Assembly: GCA_947489235.1 (NCBI GenBank)
Contig: CANLDE010000009.1
Location: 1 to 33,903 of the forward strand
Direction of reading: 5' to 3'
Origin: Micrococcales bacterium
GTDB taxonomy: Bacteria; Actinomycetota; Actinomycetes; Actinomycetales; Microbacteriaceae
Length of the DNA: 33,903 nucleotides
A program made the translations under genes and the position numbers. The notes under the pieces were generated by a model that worked only from the letters and a program-made list of their open reading frames with translations, did not search any database and was not told the origin of the DNA. Positions 8,392 to 15,615 of the stretch are shown here, one piece after another. The number at the start of each line of letters is the position of its first letter. Position 1 is the first letter of the stretch.

Positions 8392-9879
8392 TTAGGCCTT
8401 TTTAGTTGATTTACGAGGCGGCTTCGCAGCTACCGGGGCTTCAAGTTTGGTGGTCTCTACAGCATCTTCGCCGTAAGCCTGATTGTATGTGCCGTAGTTA
8501 CCGTAATTTCCATAGCTTCCGTAAGAACCGTACTTGTATGAGTAGCGGTAGCGGTAAGCGTCAACACCTTTAGTTGGGATCTTGTTCATAATGAATCCAA
8601 GGACTCTTCCACCTACGCTTTCAACGTGACCTAAGGCAGCAGAGAGCTGAGGTTTAGTTGTTTTACCAACGGCAACCACAATGGCAACACCGCCAGTTAT
8701 CTTAGAAAGAATTGCGGCATCTGTTACAGGCAGTAATGGAGCAGTGTCGATTAGAACTACGTCGTAGTCTTTTTCTGCTTTGATTAGGAACTTCTTCATA
8801 GCTTCGCTGCCTAGTAATTCTGATGGGTTAGGTGGAACTTGACCAGCTGGAAGCAGGTCAAGGTTCTTTCTACCCCAGCGTTGAATGACATCGCTTGGTT
8901 TTACTTGACCAATAAGAAGGTTGGTAAGTCCAACTGCACCTTCGATTGAGAAGTATTTGTGCATCTTTGGTTTACGGAAGTCACAGTCAACCAGTAGAAC
9001 TTTTTTGCCGGTATCAGCCATAGCGATAGCTAGGTTGGCAATTGTTGAAGACTTACCTTCAGATGGAACAGAAGATGTCATAACAATTGACTTTCTTCCC
9101 TCTGCTGCTTCAATGAATTGAATGTTTGTTCTTAGCTGCCTGAAAGCTTCTGCTCTTGTGCTCTTTGGGCTGGTGTGAACAATAAGGGGGTTTGATTCAG
9201 CGGTAGGGTCGAAGACAATTCCACCTAGCACGTTGGTGACACCATCTTTATCTGGCACATCTTCAACGCTTCTAATTCTTAGATCTAGGGATTCTCTAAG
9301 TAAAGATGCACCAAAACCTAGAGCAAGACCAATCAGTGCTCCAAGGGCAAGGTTTAGTAGTGGTCTCGGTGCTGCAGGAGATTTAGCTGCTTGTCCAGGT
9401 TGAATAACACTTAGCTTCACAGGTGAGGCAAGAGTTGGGTCTACTGTTTCTAAGTTTGTTACTACTGCCTCTAGAGAGCTAGCTACTGAATTAGCAATGT
9501 TCGCTGCACGGTATGGAGAGGGGTCTGTAACAGTAATTTCTAAGATGATTGTGTTCAGTGGAACTGTTGCACTGATGTTATCTGAAAGTCTGTCGGCTAT
9601 ATCTTGAAGGTTTAGTTCAGCTACTACAGCGTCTAAGACAGCCGGAGAGGTGACGATATCCGCATAAGACTTAACTCTTTGCTGAGTGAAGGAGTTACCG
9701 GTTAGTAGATCTGCCGCAGATTCATTGCCACTGGTTGATACAAAGAGTCTTGTGGTTGATTCGTAAGTCGGGGTGGTTAGTGAGGTTATTGTGAACGCTG
9801 ACGCGATCGACATCAAGAAGATAGCCGAAAACAGTAGAAAGTGCTTTCGCACAACTAGCAGATACTCACTCAGTCTCAA
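8392..9879 (-). CDS. Fused Wzz chain-length determinant / BY-family tyrosine kinase
   Basis: 495 residues. A Wzz domain spans two membrane segments (about 12-33 and 175-195), with the proline-rich PGQAAKSPAAPRP just before the second. The cytoplasmic kinase domain has Walker A VPSEGKSS (271-278), Walker A' VLLVDCDFRKP (294-304) and Walker B VVLIDTAPL (374-382). The tail has eleven tyrosines between 442 and 469 (Y-R-Y-R-Y..., then G-S-Y/G-N-Y repeats), the likely autophosphorylation cluster, followed by a Lys/Ala-rich end. It sets polymer length and export through cyclic autophosphorylation. The start is TTG with AGGG 7 nt upstream. It is the first gene of the leftward operon, with its promoter in the 9880-10064 interval. 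Confidence 0.95.
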   Translation of the reverse strand: MRLSEYLLVVRKHFLLFSAIFLMSIASAFTITSLTTPTYESTTRLFVSTSGNESAADLLTGNSFTQQRVKSYADIVTSPAVLDAVVAELNLQDIADRLSDNISATVPLNTIILEITVTDPSPYRAANIANSVASSLEAVVTNLETVDPTLASPVKLSVIQPGQAAKSPAAPRPLLNLALGALIGLALGFGASLLRESLDLRIRSVEDVPDKDGVTNVLGGIVFDPTAESNPLIVHTSPKSTRAEAFRQLRTNIQFIEAAEGRKSIVMTSSVPSEGKSSTIANLAIAMADTGKKVLLVDCDFRKPKMHKYFSIEGAVGLTNLLIGQVKPSDVIQRWGRKNLDLLPAGQVPPNPSELLGSEAMKKFLIKAEKDYDVVLIDTAPLLPVTDAAILSKITGGVAIVVAVGKTTKPQLSAALGHVESVGGRVLGFIMNKIPTKGVDAYRYRYSYKYGSYGSYGNYGNYGTYNQAYGEDAVETTKLEAPVAAKPPRKSTKKA

Positions 9880-10064
9880 AGACAGTCCCTAACCTCTTCT
9901 AAACTCCAAAACTATACGACTTATGGCGAAATAGCAGGGGTTATTTTCTAATGTTCGTTATTACGAATAATTGGGTAATTCTAGAGATTAACATTGAGAA
10001 ACGAAAAAAAACTTCGTAGATTAGTGCTATAGGCTAAATAAACGTATAGGAATTGAAGGAAATC
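9880..10064. promoter_or_regulatory. Divergent control region with two TTCGT/ACGAA inverted repeats
   Basis: This AT-rich interval separates the leftward exopolysaccharide operon from the rightward secreted-protein gene. It holds two inverted repeats of the same five bases: TTCGT (9954-9958) with ACGAA (9963-9967), and ACGAA (10001-10005) with TTCGT (10013-10017). For the rightward gene a candidate promoter is TTGAGA (9994-9999), a 17-nt spacer, and TAGATT (10017-10022). The second inverted repeat almost exactly fills that spacer. A second candidate is an extended -10, TGCTATAGG (10025-10033). The leftward promoter is less clear. The repeated half-sites suggest one regulator acting on both directions; this is inferred. 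Confidence 0.5.
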
Positions 10065-10745
10065 ATGAAAAAGACACTCGTAGCTATATCTGCAGTAGCA
10101 GCATTAGCAATTGGATCTGTAGCTCCAGCACTTTCATACCCAGCTGGTCAGTCACCAACGTTTAGCCTTTCCTCTGTAAGCCGACTAACCCCTGGTGACA
10201 CAGTCTCTGTCGTTGTTGCTCGAGTTAAGAGTGGATGTTCTGTCTTTCTAAGTTGGGATGGCCACGACTACATCAATACTGTTTCAGCAACAGTGAAGAG
10301 CTCAGGAAAAACTCCTGTAATGACAATCGCAACTCCTTCAACCGCAGGTGTTTACACACTTATGACTGGTCAGATCTCTGGAACCTGTTCAGGTGGATCT
10401 GCAGTAACACTTTCTCGTTCAATCACAGTTGGAAAGCTTTCGAGCATCGTTGCAAAACTTTCTACCACTAGTGGTTATGTTTCAAAGAACCCAACAGTTT
10501 CAGTTTCAGGAACTGTAAAGTCTGGTTCAGTTGCTGTTGCAAGCAAGACAGTTTCAGTTTCACTAAGGCTAGCTGGAAGCGAAGTTAAGACTGTTTCTGC
10601 AACTACTAATTCTTCAGGTGTATTCAGCGCGAACTTCACCGGAACCTCATATGATGCGGGTTCATACACTGCTGTTGTGTCTTTCACTGCGAACTCTACC
10701 TATGCTGCGAAGAGCAAGACAACATCTGTTCTGAAACTTAGATAA
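10065..10745 (+). CDS. Secreted Ig-like domain protein of unknown function
   Basis: 226 residues. A signal peptide (MKKTLVAISAVAALAIGSVA, cleaved near residue 24 after PALS) is followed by two beta-rich domains. The first (about 25-125) carries two cysteines that could form a disulfide. The second (about 130-226) has the Ig-like/Big pattern VSVSGTVKSG...VSLRLAG...TNSSGVFSANF...GSYTAVVSF, as in bacterial Ig-like domains of surface proteins. The ATG at 10065 has AAGGA at 10056-10060; an in-frame TTG at 10053 has no such signal. No anchor or sorting motif is visible, so it is probably released or held by another surface component. It stands 9 nt before the DUF4012 gene and diverges from the exopolysaccharide operon, suggesting a linked envelope role, but no function is recognised. 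Confidence 0.8.
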   Translation: MKKTLVAISAVAALAIGSVAPALSYPAGQSPTFSLSSVSRLTPGDTVSVVVARVKSGCSVFLSWDGHDYINTVSATVKSSGKTPVMTIATPSTAGVYTLMTGQISGTCSGGSAVTLSRSITVGKLSSIVAKLSTTSGYVSKNPTVSVSGTVKSGSVAVASKTVSVSLRLAGSEVKTVSATTNSSGVFSANFTGTSYDAGSYTAVVSFTANSTYAAKSKTTSVLKLR

Positions 10746-10754
10746 TAAGTAGTC

Positions 10755-12539
10755 TTGCAACTTTCACACAATAAACGTAATGCCATCGCTCTTGGAGTGG
10801 TGGCATTAGTTTTATTCATCCTCTACGCGGTAATTCGTGTGGTGCTAATGGTCTCTTCCCTACAGAGCACAATGAGTGAAGTTGATAATTTACAAACTGC
10901 AGCAGCCAGTAAGGATCTAGGCGCAATAAGCGTTGGTCTTGGTAAAGCAGCTGATGCTATGGCTATGGCTGACTCATCAGCGAACGATCCAATTGTTCAA
11001 CTGTTTAGCTATGCGCCAATAATCGGTAATGACATTAGAGCTGCCTCCATTGTTTCCAAAGATGGTCGTCTAGTTCTACAGGCAGCCCAAGAAGTTACAT
11101 CTGTGGCCAACCAATTAGTTAAATCAGGCATCGGTAAGAAACAGCTAACAGATAGCGCTCTAGTAGCCTCTCTGCGTGATGGCATGAGCCAGATGGATGA
11201 AGCTGTCCAGAAGCTTAACTCGGACCTGGCAACCGTTGATGAATCTCAGTTGCACTTCGGCTTGGACTCAAAGATTAGATCGGCCAAGGCCGTTGTGTCA
11301 TCCTTTGCTGCGGCAAGCTCTCGTCTTACTCCCCTAGTGCAAGTTGGCACAACTCTTCTAGAGCAGCCTGGCAAGAAGCGCTGGTTTGTTTCTATTCAAA
11401 ACCTCGCTGAGCTTCGTGGTACCGGTGGTATTACCGGAGCATATGCGGTTATCACAACTAACAACGGCAAGCTAAAGCTAGAAGAGTACGGTTCAGATAA
11501 GCGTCTACTAAAACTAGGTCGGATTAATTACAAGAACTTCCCAGAAGAACTTAGAGACCTATGGGGAGTAGATCTTGCTGACTGGCGAGATATAAACGCT
11601 TCTGCTCACGCCCCATACGCAGCGCAGCTGTTAGCTGATGGTTGGCAGCAACTCAGAGGTCAAAAGGTTGATGGGGTTCTTTTCATGGGTCAGGGCGTGG
11701 TCAGCCAGCTCTCCGGTGCAGTGGGCCCTATTGAAGTGCGCGGTGTAACAGTTGATAAAGATAATGCTGTTGATTTCTTCGCTAAAGACATATATGCCAA
11801 ATTCACCAATGTTCAAGCAAAAGACGCAGTTGTTGGGGAGATTTCAGCTGAAGTGTTCAAGCGACTCATCGATGGCAAAGTTAGCGGGGCTGGTTTGTTT
11901 GCAGCTGCTGCTAACGATAAAACTGGTGACCGAGTAATGGCTTGGTCAAGAGATAAAGCAACCCAACAGATCTTTAGCAAGTACCAAGTTTCAGGCGAGG
12001 TCAGCACTGGCTTCGGACCTTTGGTCGATGTGACTTTGAATAACGCTGGTGGTAACAAGCTGGATGCATACACAACCCTAAAAGCCGATTACATTCTTGG
12101 TATTTGTAATGTCGATACCTTTACTGGTTATCAGGGTCGAAAGAGCAGAGTCAGCATTGAAATTACTAACAGTGCTCCTAAAGGCTTGCCGGCCTATGTT
12201 GACATGAGGCTTGATGACAGCTTTGGTGAGGCTAGACCTAAGGGATCTAATAGAGAACTAGTAACTATTTATGGCCCGGTTGGTTCTGAAGCTGAATCTG
12301 TGACCGTTGATGGAGTTGAAGAGTTTGTAGTCAACGGTGTTGATAGAGGTAGGCCACTCTGGATATTTGATCTTCAAATGCTAGCTGGTAGCACTAAGAA
12401 GATTGTTATAGATCTAGTTGAACCAATCAACGACGATAATTTGGAGAAGGTCACAGCTAAGCAGGTTCTTCGTGGTCCTGTGATGCTAAACGCCCCTACT
12501 TTGAGTTCTTCCTCATCCGGCGAATGCTCATTGAAATAA
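10755..12539 (+). CDS. DUF4012 family membrane-anchored protein
   Basis: 594 residues. One N-terminal membrane helix (about 10-35) is followed by a large extracytoplasmic region. A helical stretch (40-190) precedes the conserved core, KRWFVSIQNLAELRGTGG, which then continues ITGAYAVI. Further conserved parts are DWRDINASAH and VDGVLFMGQGVVSQLSGAVG, which identify the actinobacterial DUF4012 family. The family often sits near exopolysaccharide genes and is thought to act in the envelope, but its biochemical role is unknown. The start is TTG, 9 nt after the preceding stop and without a good ribosome binding site, so coupling to the upstream gene is likely. The 3' end overlaps the convergent VanZ-like gene by 44 nt. 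Confidence 0.88.
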   Translation: MQLSHNKRNAIALGVVALVLFILYAVIRVVLMVSSLQSTMSEVDNLQTAAASKDLGAISVGLGKAADAMAMADSSANDPIVQLFSYAPIIGNDIRAASIVSKDGRLVLQAAQEVTSVANQLVKSGIGKKQLTDSALVASLRDGMSQMDEAVQKLNSDLATVDESQLHFGLDSKIRSAKAVVSSFAAASSRLTPLVQVGTTLLEQPGKKRWFVSIQNLAELRGTGGITGAYAVITTNNGKLKLEEYGSDKRLLKLGRINYKNFPEELRDLWGVDLADWRDINASAHAPYAAQLLADGWQQLRGQKVDGVLFMGQGVVSQLSGAVGPIEVRGVTVDKDNAVDFFAKDIYAKFTNVQAKDAVVGEISAEVFKRLIDGKVSGAGLFAAAANDKTGDRVMAWSRDKATQQIFSKYQVSGEVSTGFGPLVDVTLNNAGGNKLDAYTTLKADYILGICNVDTFTGYQGRKSRVSIEITNSAPKGLPAYVDMRLDDSFGEARPKGSNRELVTIYGPVGSEAESVTVDGVEEFVVNGVDRGRPLWIFDLQMLAGSTKKIVIDLVEPINDDNLEKVTAKQVLRGPVMLNAPTLSSSSSGECSLK

Positions 12540-12942
12540 CAATTCCCAGCACTCCCCCTAGAGCGTTATAAAACACATCATTCAAAGTTGCATACCGATC
12601 AGGTAAGAACATTCGCTGGGTGCCTTCGGCAAGTAGTGAAAATAAGACTGGGATTAGAGATAAAGCCCATACTCTTGCTCTTGGCCAGAACAAAACCAGG
12701 AACACTCCTAGCGGCAAATACAGGAGCACATTGGCTATGGCTTCAAGTTGGTTGTATTGAATCCAGTTGAGCCAGGAGATCGTGCTAGCAAACCTTAGAA
12801 GATCACTTGTAATAATGGCTAATAGGCCTTGACCATCGACCGGCTTAGGCCAGAGCGATGTTGCCACCAGAAGAATCAGGTAGTTCATGAGAGCGATGAG
12901 TGAAAGAGCTTTCCTCAATTTGGCCGCCTTGGTGTTTCGCAA
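12496..12942 (-). CDS. VanZ-like family membrane protein
   Basis: 148 residues, four hydrophobic segments. The VanZ-like pattern is clear: NQLEAIANVLLYLPLGVFL, then LLAEGTQRMF, LPDRYATLNDVFYNALGGVL and a basic tail. VanZ itself gives low-level teicoplanin resistance; most family members have no assigned role and act at the membrane. The start is weakly supported: TTG at 12940-12942 has no clear ribosome binding site, and a TTG at codon 9 is an alternative. A possible -10 (TATATG on this strand, 12957-12962) lies inside the spacer of the divergent leader-peptide promoter. The gene converges on and overlaps the DUF4012 gene. Confidence 0.85.
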   Translation of the reverse strand: MRNTKAAKLRKALSLIALMNYLILLVATSLWPKPVDGQGLLAIITSDLLRFASTISWLNWIQYNQLEAIANVLLYLPLGVFLVLFWPRARVWALSLIPVLFSLLAEGTQRMFLPDRYATLNDVFYNALGGVLGIVISMSIRRMRKNSK

Positions 12943-12943
12943 C

Positions 12944-12972
12944 TTGACGAAAGTTGCATATAGACCTAAAGT
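12944..12972 (+). promoter_or_regulatory. Promoter of the leader peptide (leaderless start)
   Basis: TTGACG (12944-12949), a 17-nt spacer, and TAAAGT (12967-12972). The end of the -10 is 7 nt before the ATG at 12980, so transcription should begin at or next to the A of the start codon. That makes the leader peptide mRNA leaderless. Confidence 0.6.
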
Positions 12973-12979
12973 TTATGAC

Positions 12980-13075
12980 ATGACTAACACCGCTATTTCA
13001 AACACCGTGTCGGAGGCGACCTTTGTTCGCCCTGCCATGATGAGCGTTGTTATGTGTATGCGAATGTGTCGCTAA
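12980..13075 (+). CDS. Met/Cys-rich leader peptide (putative sulfur amino acid attenuator)
   Basis: A 31-codon reading frame ending in MMSVVMCMRMCR and TAA. Seven of its last twelve residues are Met or Cys, separated by Arg and Val, and the rest is Thr/Ser/Ala-rich. It has no convincing ribosome binding site, but its ATG is 7 nt after a -10 box, as expected for a leaderless start. Known relatives in spirit are the polycysteine leaderless short ORFs of mycobacteria, where ribosome stalling at Cys codons controls the downstream gene. Here the downstream gene is a winged-helix regulator 108 nt away. Attenuation is inferred. A longer frame from 12887 in the same phase is possible but ignores the promoter. 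Confidence 0.7.
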   Translation: MTNTAISNTVSEATFVRPAMMSVVMCMRMCR

Positions 13076-13183
13076 CTCTCACAGCCGGCTAAGCCCGCTT
13101 ACAAACGAGTTACGACACCAACACCCCAGCAAAAGTCCTAATTAGGCATACCCTCCCGCATACACAATCAAAGGATTAGAAAA
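13076..13183 (+). promoter_or_regulatory. Leader region between Met/Cys peptide and winged-helix gene
   Basis: 108 nt with no gene. Two small self-complementary elements are visible: AGCCGGCT (13083-13090) and the perfect palindrome CCTAATTAGG (13137-13146). The ribosome binding site of the next gene is AAGGA (13171-13175), 8 nt before its ATG, and is followed by TTAG. The CTAAT half of the palindrome could pair with GATTAG there, offering an alternative fold that masks the site. No U-tract terminator is seen, so if this leader controls expression it is more likely by Rho or by translation. This is inference. Confidence 0.4.
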
Positions 13184-13798
13184 ATGAGCATTGCAGTAAA
13201 CCCATTTGTAAGAAAGACCCAAACAGAAACAGAAGCCCGTGGCTTCGCTCTATACGTTGGCATTGACGAATCAACTGCCAAAGCCAATGGAACATCTCTA
13301 AGCGCTATCGTTGCCGCCCTCAGGAGCACTCTTGAAGAGCTTGCTCCTGGGTTATCAGCTGAGACCTTTGCCTCTGTTGCTCTAGCTAAGGCTGGAACTG
13401 GAGGCAGAAATGTTGATGTTGTTAGAGCTGCTTTATCAGACCCTAGAGCCCTAGAGAAACTGGCTGAGAAGGAGTCAGAGAACCCTGCTAAAGGTGTAGT
13501 TATTGATCTGCAGCGTAGAAAAATATTTATTGATGGTTTGAAAGCTGAACTAACTGGCAAAGAATTCTGCTTGTTGGAATACCTAGTTCAACACCAAGGA
13601 ATCACAATTTCCAGAGATGAATTAATAAAAGCTCTTTGGGATTGCGCAGGTGGCTCAGAAGTCAACGGCAGAACCATAGACGTTCATGTTAGAAGACTAA
13701 GAGCAGGACTTATTGATAATGAGGATATTGTTCGCACAATTCGTGGTGTTGGCTATCGTTTTGACAAGCACCCGGATGTCCTGATTGAAGGCATATAA
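13184..13798 (+). CDS. Winged-helix (OmpR/PhoB-type DNA-binding domain) regulator lacking a receiver
   Basis: 204 residues. The C-terminal part (about 108-195) is a Trans_reg_C winged helix: ELTGKEFCLLEYLVQHQG, then ISRDELIKALWD, NGRTIDVHVRRLRAGL as recognition helix, and IRGVGYRF as the wing. The N-terminal ~100 residues are not a response-regulator receiver: no phospho-acceptor Asp pattern is visible, and the stretch FALYVGIDESTAKANGTSLS looks like a small alpha/beta or helical domain of its own. It should bind DNA, with an input other than phosphorylation. AAGGA lies 8 nt before the ATG. The leaderless Met/Cys leader peptide upstream suggests that it responds to sulfur amino acid supply. 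Targets are unknown. Confidence 0.88.
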   Translation: MSIAVNPFVRKTQTETEARGFALYVGIDESTAKANGTSLSAIVAALRSTLEELAPGLSAETFASVALAKAGTGGRNVDVVRAALSDPRALEKLAEKESENPAKGVVIDLQRRKIFIDGLKAELTGKEFCLLEYLVQHQGITISRDELIKALWDCAGGSEVNGRTIDVHVRRLRAGLIDNEDIVRTIRGVGYRFDKHPDVLIEGI

Positions 13799-13802
13799 AA
13801 AG

Positions 13803-13808
13803 TAGGCT
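13803..13808 (+). promoter_or_regulatory. -10 box TAGGCT for the P-loop kinase gene (leaderless)
   Basis: TAGGCT ends 6 nt before the ATG at 13815 and there is no ribosome binding site, so a leaderless transcript is likely. The same hexamer at the same distance precedes the second CotH gene (27347-27352). Confidence 0.5.
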
Positions 13809-13814
13809 TGCAAT

Positions 13815-14402
13815 ATGCCTGAATCTCTTGACTACGACGAGCTGATAGCTCGTCTAACCGATGAGACATTCAAGCTAGTTGACCGTGGGATTTCAATGCC
13901 AATCATTGTCATCGATGGTCGAGCTGGAGCAGGCAAATCTACTCTTGCCCTTGATCTGCAGAACGAATTATTCCGATCTGGTGAATCAATGCCGAGGGTT
14001 ATTCACATGGATGACCTTTATGAAGGTTGGAATGGTTTGGCTCAAGGCGCAGACTATTTGCAAAGAATTGTTCTAGGGCCTTTGTTAGCTAGCGGCACAT
14101 CCTCCTGGCAGGAATACAACTGGGAATTAGAGGCTAGGGAACGTTGGCGGGAGTTCTCTGGTGGAACGCCTCTAATAATTGAGGGCTGCGGATCTCTAAA
14201 TAGATACACAAGTACTGTGGCTCACCTGACTGTTTGGCTAGATGTTTCAGTTGAGGTTAGAAAACAGCGCTGGCTAGAAAGAGATGGCCACATCTTTGAT
14301 AAATACTTTGAGTCTTGGGCTGCTCAAGAACTTGATTTTATTGCTAGAGAGAAATCTCCGCAGTTTGCTCAGTTTGGTTTATCTAGTTCTTCTGTTCAAT
14401 AG
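13815..14402 (+). CDS. P-loop kinase, uridine kinase-like
   Basis: 195 residues. The P-loop is IDGRAGAGKST (about 34-43). It is followed by a nucleoside/nucleotide kinase layout: HMDDLYEGWNGL (substrate Asp pair), LIIEGCGSL (Walker B region) and VRKQRWLERDGH (lid-like Arg-rich helix). In actinobacteria such proteins are usually annotated as uridine kinase-like or cytidylate kinase-like ATP-binding proteins. The true substrate is not known, and a sugar or vitamin kinase is also possible. The start is supported by a -10 box 6 nt upstream rather than by a ribosome binding site. The 3' end overlaps the convergent DedA gene by 24 nt. Confidence 0.82.
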   Translation: MPESLDYDELIARLTDETFKLVDRGISMPIIVIDGRAGAGKSTLALDLQNELFRSGESMPRVIHMDDLYEGWNGLAQGADYLQRIVLGPLLASGTSSWQEYNWELEARERWREFSGGTPLIIEGCGSLNRYTSTVAHLTVWLDVSVEVRKQRWLERDGHIFDKYFESWAAQELDFIAREKSPQFAQFGLSSSSVQ

Positions 14403-15017
14403 CCAAATTCTTGCACCTGCTATCAAGCTTGCGGTAATAAAGGTTCCTGCAATTAGATAAGAAGCGTTCTTCACAGCTGGGATACTTGCCGAGTAATAGC
14501 CAGCGAGAGTTAGCCCAGTTCCCCAAGCTAGCGCTCCAACAAGATTTGCACTAAAGAACTTGTAGTAATTCATCTTGGCAATACCAGCCACCACTGGAAC
14601 AAAAACTCTGGCCCATGGCATGAACCTAGCAATTACAACAGCCCACCAACCCCAAGCATTGAATAGAGCTTCGCTCTTTTCAATTCCAGTCTTGATCCAC
14701 TTACCTTTTCTTTTATCTAGATAAGGTCTTCCATAGTGTCTGCCTAGGGTGAAGCCGACCTGATCGCCTAACCAAGCTGCAATGCCAACACCTGTTGCCA
14801 TGACCACTATGTTCACTTCACTGGAGTGAGAAGCAGCAATAAGTCCGGCTGCAAAGACTAGGGAGTCGCCGGTGATGAAAGGTATAAATGCACCAATTAA
14901 TAAGCCGGTACCGGCAAAGACCAAACCCCAAACCACAAGATAGAAAAGGGTTGCGCCTAAACTCGGAAACCAACCAACTATTTGATCGCTTAGAGCTGTG
15001 TGTATATGAACTGGCAA
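14379..15017 (-). CDS. DedA/SNARE-associated family membrane protein
   Basis: 212 residues with five to six membrane segments. Family landmarks are GAFIPFITGDSLVFAAGLIA in the N-terminal half (the E/P-x-x-x-G-D region), AWLGDQVGFTLGRHYGRPYL, and the ARFMPWARVFVPVVAGIAKM motif with its conserved Arg and Pro. DedA proteins act as membrane transporters or scramblases; recent work links some to recycling undecaprenyl phosphate, which would serve the exopolysaccharide and wall pathways here, though not proven for this one. The start TTG directly follows the nitroreductase stop (TAATTG), with GGAAAG upstream, so the two genes are coupled. Confidence 0.93.
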   Translation of the reverse strand: MPVHIHTALSDQIVGWFPSLGATLFYLVVWGLVFAGTGLLIGAFIPFITGDSLVFAAGLIAASHSSEVNIVVMATGVGIAAWLGDQVGFTLGRHYGRPYLDKRKGKWIKTGIEKSEALFNAWGWWAVVIARFMPWARVFVPVVAGIAKMNYYKFFSANLVGALAWGTGLTLAGYYSASIPAVKNASYLIAGTFITASLIAGARIWLLNRRTR

Positions 15018-15602
15018 TTAAGGCTTTCCGTACAACATAACTTCGTCAAGAGTGTGACGAACTCGAGGCGCTACTTCGCGCTCATAGGCTGGACCCTCTA
15101 GTTGTTCAGCAGGTGCTAGCTTGCCAACAGCAATTATTACTAAGACTTCCTGGTTCTCATCAAGCTTGAGTAGCGAGTGCAACTCTGCGTGAACTATTCC
15201 ACCAATTTGGTGAGTGTGTAAACCTAACTCTTGGGCCTGAACAACCATTAGAGCTGCAGCGAGACCAGCATCGTATTTACGCCCAGTTATTTCTTTACCA
15301 TCAGGTAGCGTCTTCTGAACTGCAAGAACAATTAGTGCTGAGGCATCAGGGGCCCATGACTGGTTGAAACCAGTGAGACCTTTTTCGCAGAGTTCTGCAT
15401 GTAATTCATCGTTGCGGCTTACAAATGCGAAGCGCCATGGCTGAAGGTTGTTAGCTGATGGAGCCCATCTGCCTGCTTCGAGGATTGCTAGTGCTTCATT
15501 TTGACTGAGAAGGTATTCTCTGTTGAAAGATCTTGGGCTCCAGCGTTCGGCTAGGACAGGGGCAATCGGGGCAGCGGTAATCGCGATTTTGTTTGTTTGC
15601 AT
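15018..15602 (-). CDS. Nitroreductase family (FMN-dependent) oxidoreductase
   Basis: 194 residues. The N-terminal RWSPRSFN motif contributes FMN phosphate contacts, followed by LEAGRWAPSANNLQPWRFAF, the classic nitroreductase signature. Then come GLAAALMVVQAQELGLHTHQ and a C-terminal IIAVGKLA. It probably reduces quinones, nitro compounds or other electrophiles with NAD(P)H; the true substrate is unknown. The ATG lies 7 nt from a TAGACT box that overlaps the stop of the upstream aldolase gene, so it may have its own leaderless promoter in addition to read-through. The DedA gene follows without a gap. Confidence 0.93.
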   Translation of the reverse strand: MQTNKIAITAAPIAPVLAERWSPRSFNREYLLSQNEALAILEAGRWAPSANNLQPWRFAFVSRNDELHAELCEKGLTGFNQSWAPDASALIVLAVQKTLPDGKEITGRKYDAGLAAALMVVQAQELGLHTHQIGGIVHAELHSLLKLDENQEVLVIIAVGKLAPAEQLEGPAYEREVAPRVRHTLDEVMLYGKP

Positions 15603-15609
15603 GCCCTTA

Positions 15610-15615
15610 AGTCTA
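15610..15615 (-). promoter_or_regulatory. -10 box TAGACT for the nitroreductase gene (leaderless)
   Basis: On the minus strand TAGACT is followed by 7 nt and the ATG. Its first three bases are the TAG stop of the threonine aldolase gene. AAGGG also lies upstream, but it is only 1 nt from the start codon, too close for a ribosome binding site. Confidence 0.45.

Noticed and set aside
8470-8560. Short repeats in the DNA of the kinase tail as a possible repeat array or CRISPR
   Set aside because: They are codon repeats for Tyr/Gly/Ser/Asn in frame within the kinase gene, with no spacers.
10750-10757. TAGTCT as a leaderless promoter for the DUF4012 gene
   Set aside because: The box overlaps the TTG start codon itself and there is no start codon 6-7 nt after it.
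12887-13075. 62-codon version of the leader peptide starting at 12887
   Set aside because: Its first part runs through the promoter and antisense to the VanZ-like gene start; the 12980 start fits the -10 position.
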